DNA from: Planctomycetaceae bacterium
GTDB taxonomy: Bacteria; Planctomycetota; Planctomycetia; Pirellulales; PALSA-1355
Length of the DNA: 7,875 bases
Assembly (NCBI GenBank): GCA_005773095.1
Contig: SXHT01000105.1
Coordinates: 1 to 7,875, forward strand
Direction: 5' to 3'
The position numbers and the translations under genes were made by a program. Within the stretch, counting starts at the first letter, position 1. Every line of letters begins with the position of its first letter. The notes under the pieces are model-generated. The model was not told the origin of the DNA and searched no databases. It saw only the letters and a program-made list of their open reading frames with translations. Positions 6,102 to 7,875 of the stretch are shown in pieces.

Positions 6102-7285
6102 CGCTTGCCGTCTTTCCGCGACCTGGCCGATCCCAGGTTCCGCATCACGCGTTCCGGGTTGCCAGTTTTCTTACTCGCCGTCGACTCCAGAATCGCGATT
6201 ACCGCCAGCAGGCAGGCGATCGACAGCACGATCGTCACCGCACCAGCCGTATTGACCTCGTGCAGCACAAGTGCGCTTAAGCCGCAGGCGGCCGTCGTCA
6301 GGTAGATCGTGAGCACCGCCTGCGTCTTGGTCAGGCCAAGCTCGACCAGCCGATGCGAGAAATGGTTCTTGTCTCCCTCGAACGGGCTGCGGCCCGCGCG
6401 AAGCCGAATCCAGACCACGCTGATCGTATCGTACAGCGGCACCGCCAGTACGCACAGCGGCGCGAGGATCGCGTGCTTTGGAAGACTGCCGCCGGTGAAG
6501 GTGGCCAGCATGGTGGTCACGGCGATCAGAAAACCGACCAGGTAACTTCCCGCGTCCCCCATGAAGAGCCTTGCCGGCGGGCGATTGTGCCACAGAAAGC
6601 CGACCAGCGATCCGACCAGCACCAACAAGAATCCGGCGACAAAGAATTGCGGTCCATTGTTCTCAGGATCGGGCGCGACAAGCAGCACCGCGGCGAAGAT
6701 TGCAGCTGCAATTGCGGCCACGCCGGCGGAAAGCCCGTCCATATTGTCGAGCATGTTGAACGAATTCACGAGTCCCACGATCCAGAACAGACTGATCAAA
6801 TTCGTGAGTAACGGCAGGTCCACGAAGACGGTCAGATTCCAACCCTTCCCGAAGACGACGGCCGCTGCGACTGCAGATTGCACGACGACTCTTAACCGCC
6901 AATCGAGTCCACGCCGGTCATCCACCAGTCCCAGCAGCAAAAGCAGCGTTCCGCAACCCAGCAGAAACACGAGATTGCCGGACTGCTGACTCAATCCCGC
7001 GGCGTGTACCTGCAACAGATGGCGGACGTCATCCGCGCGCGGCAGCATCGCCGCAATCTCGTCAAGGGAACCAATCCGCAGCAAAATCAACCCAATGCCG
7101 AGCGGCAGCACAACCCCTGCCCAAATCGCCAATCCGCCGCCAAGTGGAATGGGCGTGATGTGGACTTTTCGATGGCCGGGTTGATCGATGAGTCCGAATC
7201 GCGGGGCCAGTTTGCGAATCACGAATCCGATGAGCAACGCGATTGCGAAGCTCGGCAACGTCGTCGAGAGAATGAAGCCGCTCAT
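6098..7285 (-). CDS. WecA/TagO-type undecaprenyl-phosphate glycosyl-1-phosphate transferase
   Basis: The product is 395 residues with about 11 hydrophobic segments, the usual form for the MraY/WecA/TagO family. These inner-membrane enzymes move a sugar-1-phosphate (often GlcNAc-1-P) from a UDP-sugar to undecaprenyl phosphate, the first step of many surface glycans. Motifs in order are DQPGHRKVHITPIPLGGG (34-51), the Mg-associated aspartates in LVDDRRGLDWRLR (120-132), NSFNMLDNMDGL (174-185), FLWHNRPPARLFMGDAGS (230-247) and KNHFSHRL (306-313). The last is the sugar-nucleotide recognition loop that sets WecA/TagO-like enzymes apart from MraY. All look intact, so activity is likely; the exact sugar cannot be told. 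The C-terminus ends in a basic cytoplasmic tail (about 372-395). The start ATG has a G-rich GGGGTGA about eight bases upstream. The gene lies 70 nt after the DUF4416 gene and overlaps the ligase-like gene by 4 nt. I do not assign wecA or tagO as a symbol because the sugar is unknown. Confidence 0.88.
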   Translation of the reverse strand: MSGFILSTTLPSFAIALLIGFVIRKLAPRFGLIDQPGHRKVHITPIPLGGGLAIWAGVVLPLGIGLILLRIGSLDEIAAMLPRADDVRHLLQVHAAGLSQQSGNLVFLLGCGTLLLLLGLVDDRRGLDWRLRVVVQSAVAAAVVFGKGWNLTVFVDLPLLTNLISLFWIVGLVNSFNMLDNMDGLSAGVAAIAAAIFAAVLLVAPDPENNGPQFFVAGFLLVLVGSLVGFLWHNRPPARLFMGDAGSYLVGFLIAVTTMLATFTGGSLPKHAILAPLCVLAVPLYDTISVVWIRLRAGRSPFEGDKNHFSHRLVELGLTKTQAVLTIYLTTAACGLSALVLHEVNTAGAVTIVLSIACLLAVIAILESTASKKTGNPERVMRNLGSARSRKDGKR

Positions 7286-7298
7286 ACTGCGTCACCCC

Positions 7299-7326
7299 AA
7301 GCCCAGGGACGGCCGTCCCTGGGCTT
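7299..7326. repeat. Perfect 28-bp palindrome
   Basis: AAGCCCAGGGACGG (7299-7312) is followed directly by its exact reverse complement CCGTCCCTGGGCTT (7313-7326), with no spacer. It fills the centre of the 70-nt gap between the DUF4416 stop and the WecA-like start. On RNA it could form a very stable GC-rich hairpin, but no T-tract follows on either strand, so a simple intrinsic terminator is unlikely. It could be a dispersed palindromic element (REP-like), an mRNA-stabilising or processing hairpin, or a binding site for a dimeric regulator. Confidence 0.9.
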
Positions 7327-7355
7327 CGCGCGGCGGATCGCGATCGGCATCGCCA

Positions 7356-7875
7356 TCAAAGCTCCTCGCGGTAGGTTCCGTGCGGCTCGGTTCCGCGCAG
7401 CCGCCGGTGGTAATACTCGCGACATTCGCTGAAGAACTTCTGATAATCCTCGCGGCGGTAATCGGGAAACGTCCACGCATGATGCTCCCAGCGTTGCCGC
7501 CGGTAAAACAGTGTAATCTCCGCGAAAATGCCACGCCGCAGATAAATCCGGTGCGTGTGGTCCTTGGTCGAAGCGAGCACCAGCTTGGCCAGCGTCAGAT
7601 AGCCGGGGTCCAGATTCAGTGGTCGCGGCTCGGCATGTCGATGCGAGCGAGCATACTCGGCCTCCCACTCGTTGGAAAGCTGTTTCCAATCCGCCAAAGT
7701 ACCCGGATCGGCCAGACATTCAAACGCCCAAAAGCACTTGCGGATCCCCGGCCCCATCGTCGGCTCGTAGTAATCGGTTGCGACAAACTCAAATCGTGGG
7801 CTGACCAGCACCGTTGCGCCCCATTGCGCCTCGCAACGCGCCAGCCCCCAGTCGAGCGCTTCGTCGTATCGGCTA
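7356..7875 (-). CDS. DUF4416 family protein (N-terminus beyond window)
   Basis: The reading frame is open from the stop at 7356 to the right window edge, giving 172 visible residues, starting in frame at 7874. A GTG at 7811 is in frame but lies inside the conserved domain, and 21 good family-like residues (SRYDEALDWG...) precede it, so the true start is outside the window. Family marks as I know them are SPRFEFVATDYYEPTMG (25-41), LNLDPGYLTLAKLVLASTKD (86-105), HRIYLRRGIFAEITL (108-122) and WTFPDY (134-139). DUF4416 proteins are small, soluble and of unknown function, usually about 180-190 residues, so only a short N-terminal piece should be missing. I see no signal peptide or membrane segment in the visible part. 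It runs in the same direction as the glycan genes, 70 nt upstream of the WecA-like gene, and may share their transcript, but the palindrome in the gap could separate them. Confidence 0.8.
   Translation of the reverse strand, partial: SRYDEALDWGLARCEAQWGATVLVSPRFEFVATDYYEPTMGPGIRKCFWAFECLADPGTLADWKQLSNEWEAEYARSHRHAEPRPLNLDPGYLTLAKLVLASTKDHTHRIYLRRGIFAEITLFYRRQRWEHHAWTFPDYRREDYQKFFSECREYYHRRLRGTEPHGTYREEL

Noticed and set aside
7282..7719. 145-codon - strand open frame running across the palindrome
   Set aside because: It overlaps the well-supported DUF4416 frame in another frame, and its end is created by the palindrome and flanking GC-rich DNA.

Overview
The window looks like a stretch of a Planctomycetota genome, probably Pirellulales-like. 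This is an inference from gene style, since there is no rRNA or marker gene here. The supporting signs are a PilZ protein of the 'TRD...IGLLH' type, a secreted DUF1573 protein next to a lipoprotein that joins a 5'-nucleotidase-like domain to a tetrahaem cytochrome c, a DUF4416 protein, and low-complexity heptamer DNA that encodes 'SE(L/F)RxPS'-like peptide.

Layout. Positions 1-93 are a perfect 10-bp tandem array that runs off the left edge. Positions 94-364 are non-coding as far as I can see. A small PilZ gene (365-775, + strand) follows and converges on a run of five minus-strand genes. Read in their own direction (right to left), these are: a DUF4416 gene cut by the right window edge (7875-7356); a WecA/TagO-type polyprenyl-phosphate glycosyl-1-phosphate transferase (7285-6098); an O-antigen ligase/polymerase-like membrane protein with a TPR-like tail (6101-3852), whose ATG overlaps the previous stop as ATGA; a secreted DUF1573 protein (3766-2591); and a lipoprotein with a degenerate metallophosphatase-like domain plus four CXXCH haem motifs (2517-874).

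How the genes may work together. The WecA-like enzyme would start a lipid-linked glycan at the inner membrane. The ligase/polymerase-like protein would polymerise it or transfer it on the periplasmic side. The ATGA overlap suggests that the two are made together. DUF1573 and the cytochrome lipoprotein are both exported and probably form a second, envelope redox or scaffold module. A good sigma70-like promoter (TTGACT-18 bp-TACAAT) that begins inside the ligase stop codon suggests that this pair can be transcribed on its own.

Points that stand out are the heptamer minisatellite translated inside the ligase gene, the perfect 28-bp palindrome between the DUF4416 and WecA-like genes, the decamer array whose minus strand is open in all frames, and the loss of the expected catalytic motifs in the metallophosphatase-like domain. 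I see no CRISPR array, tRNA, rRNA, transposase or integrase.
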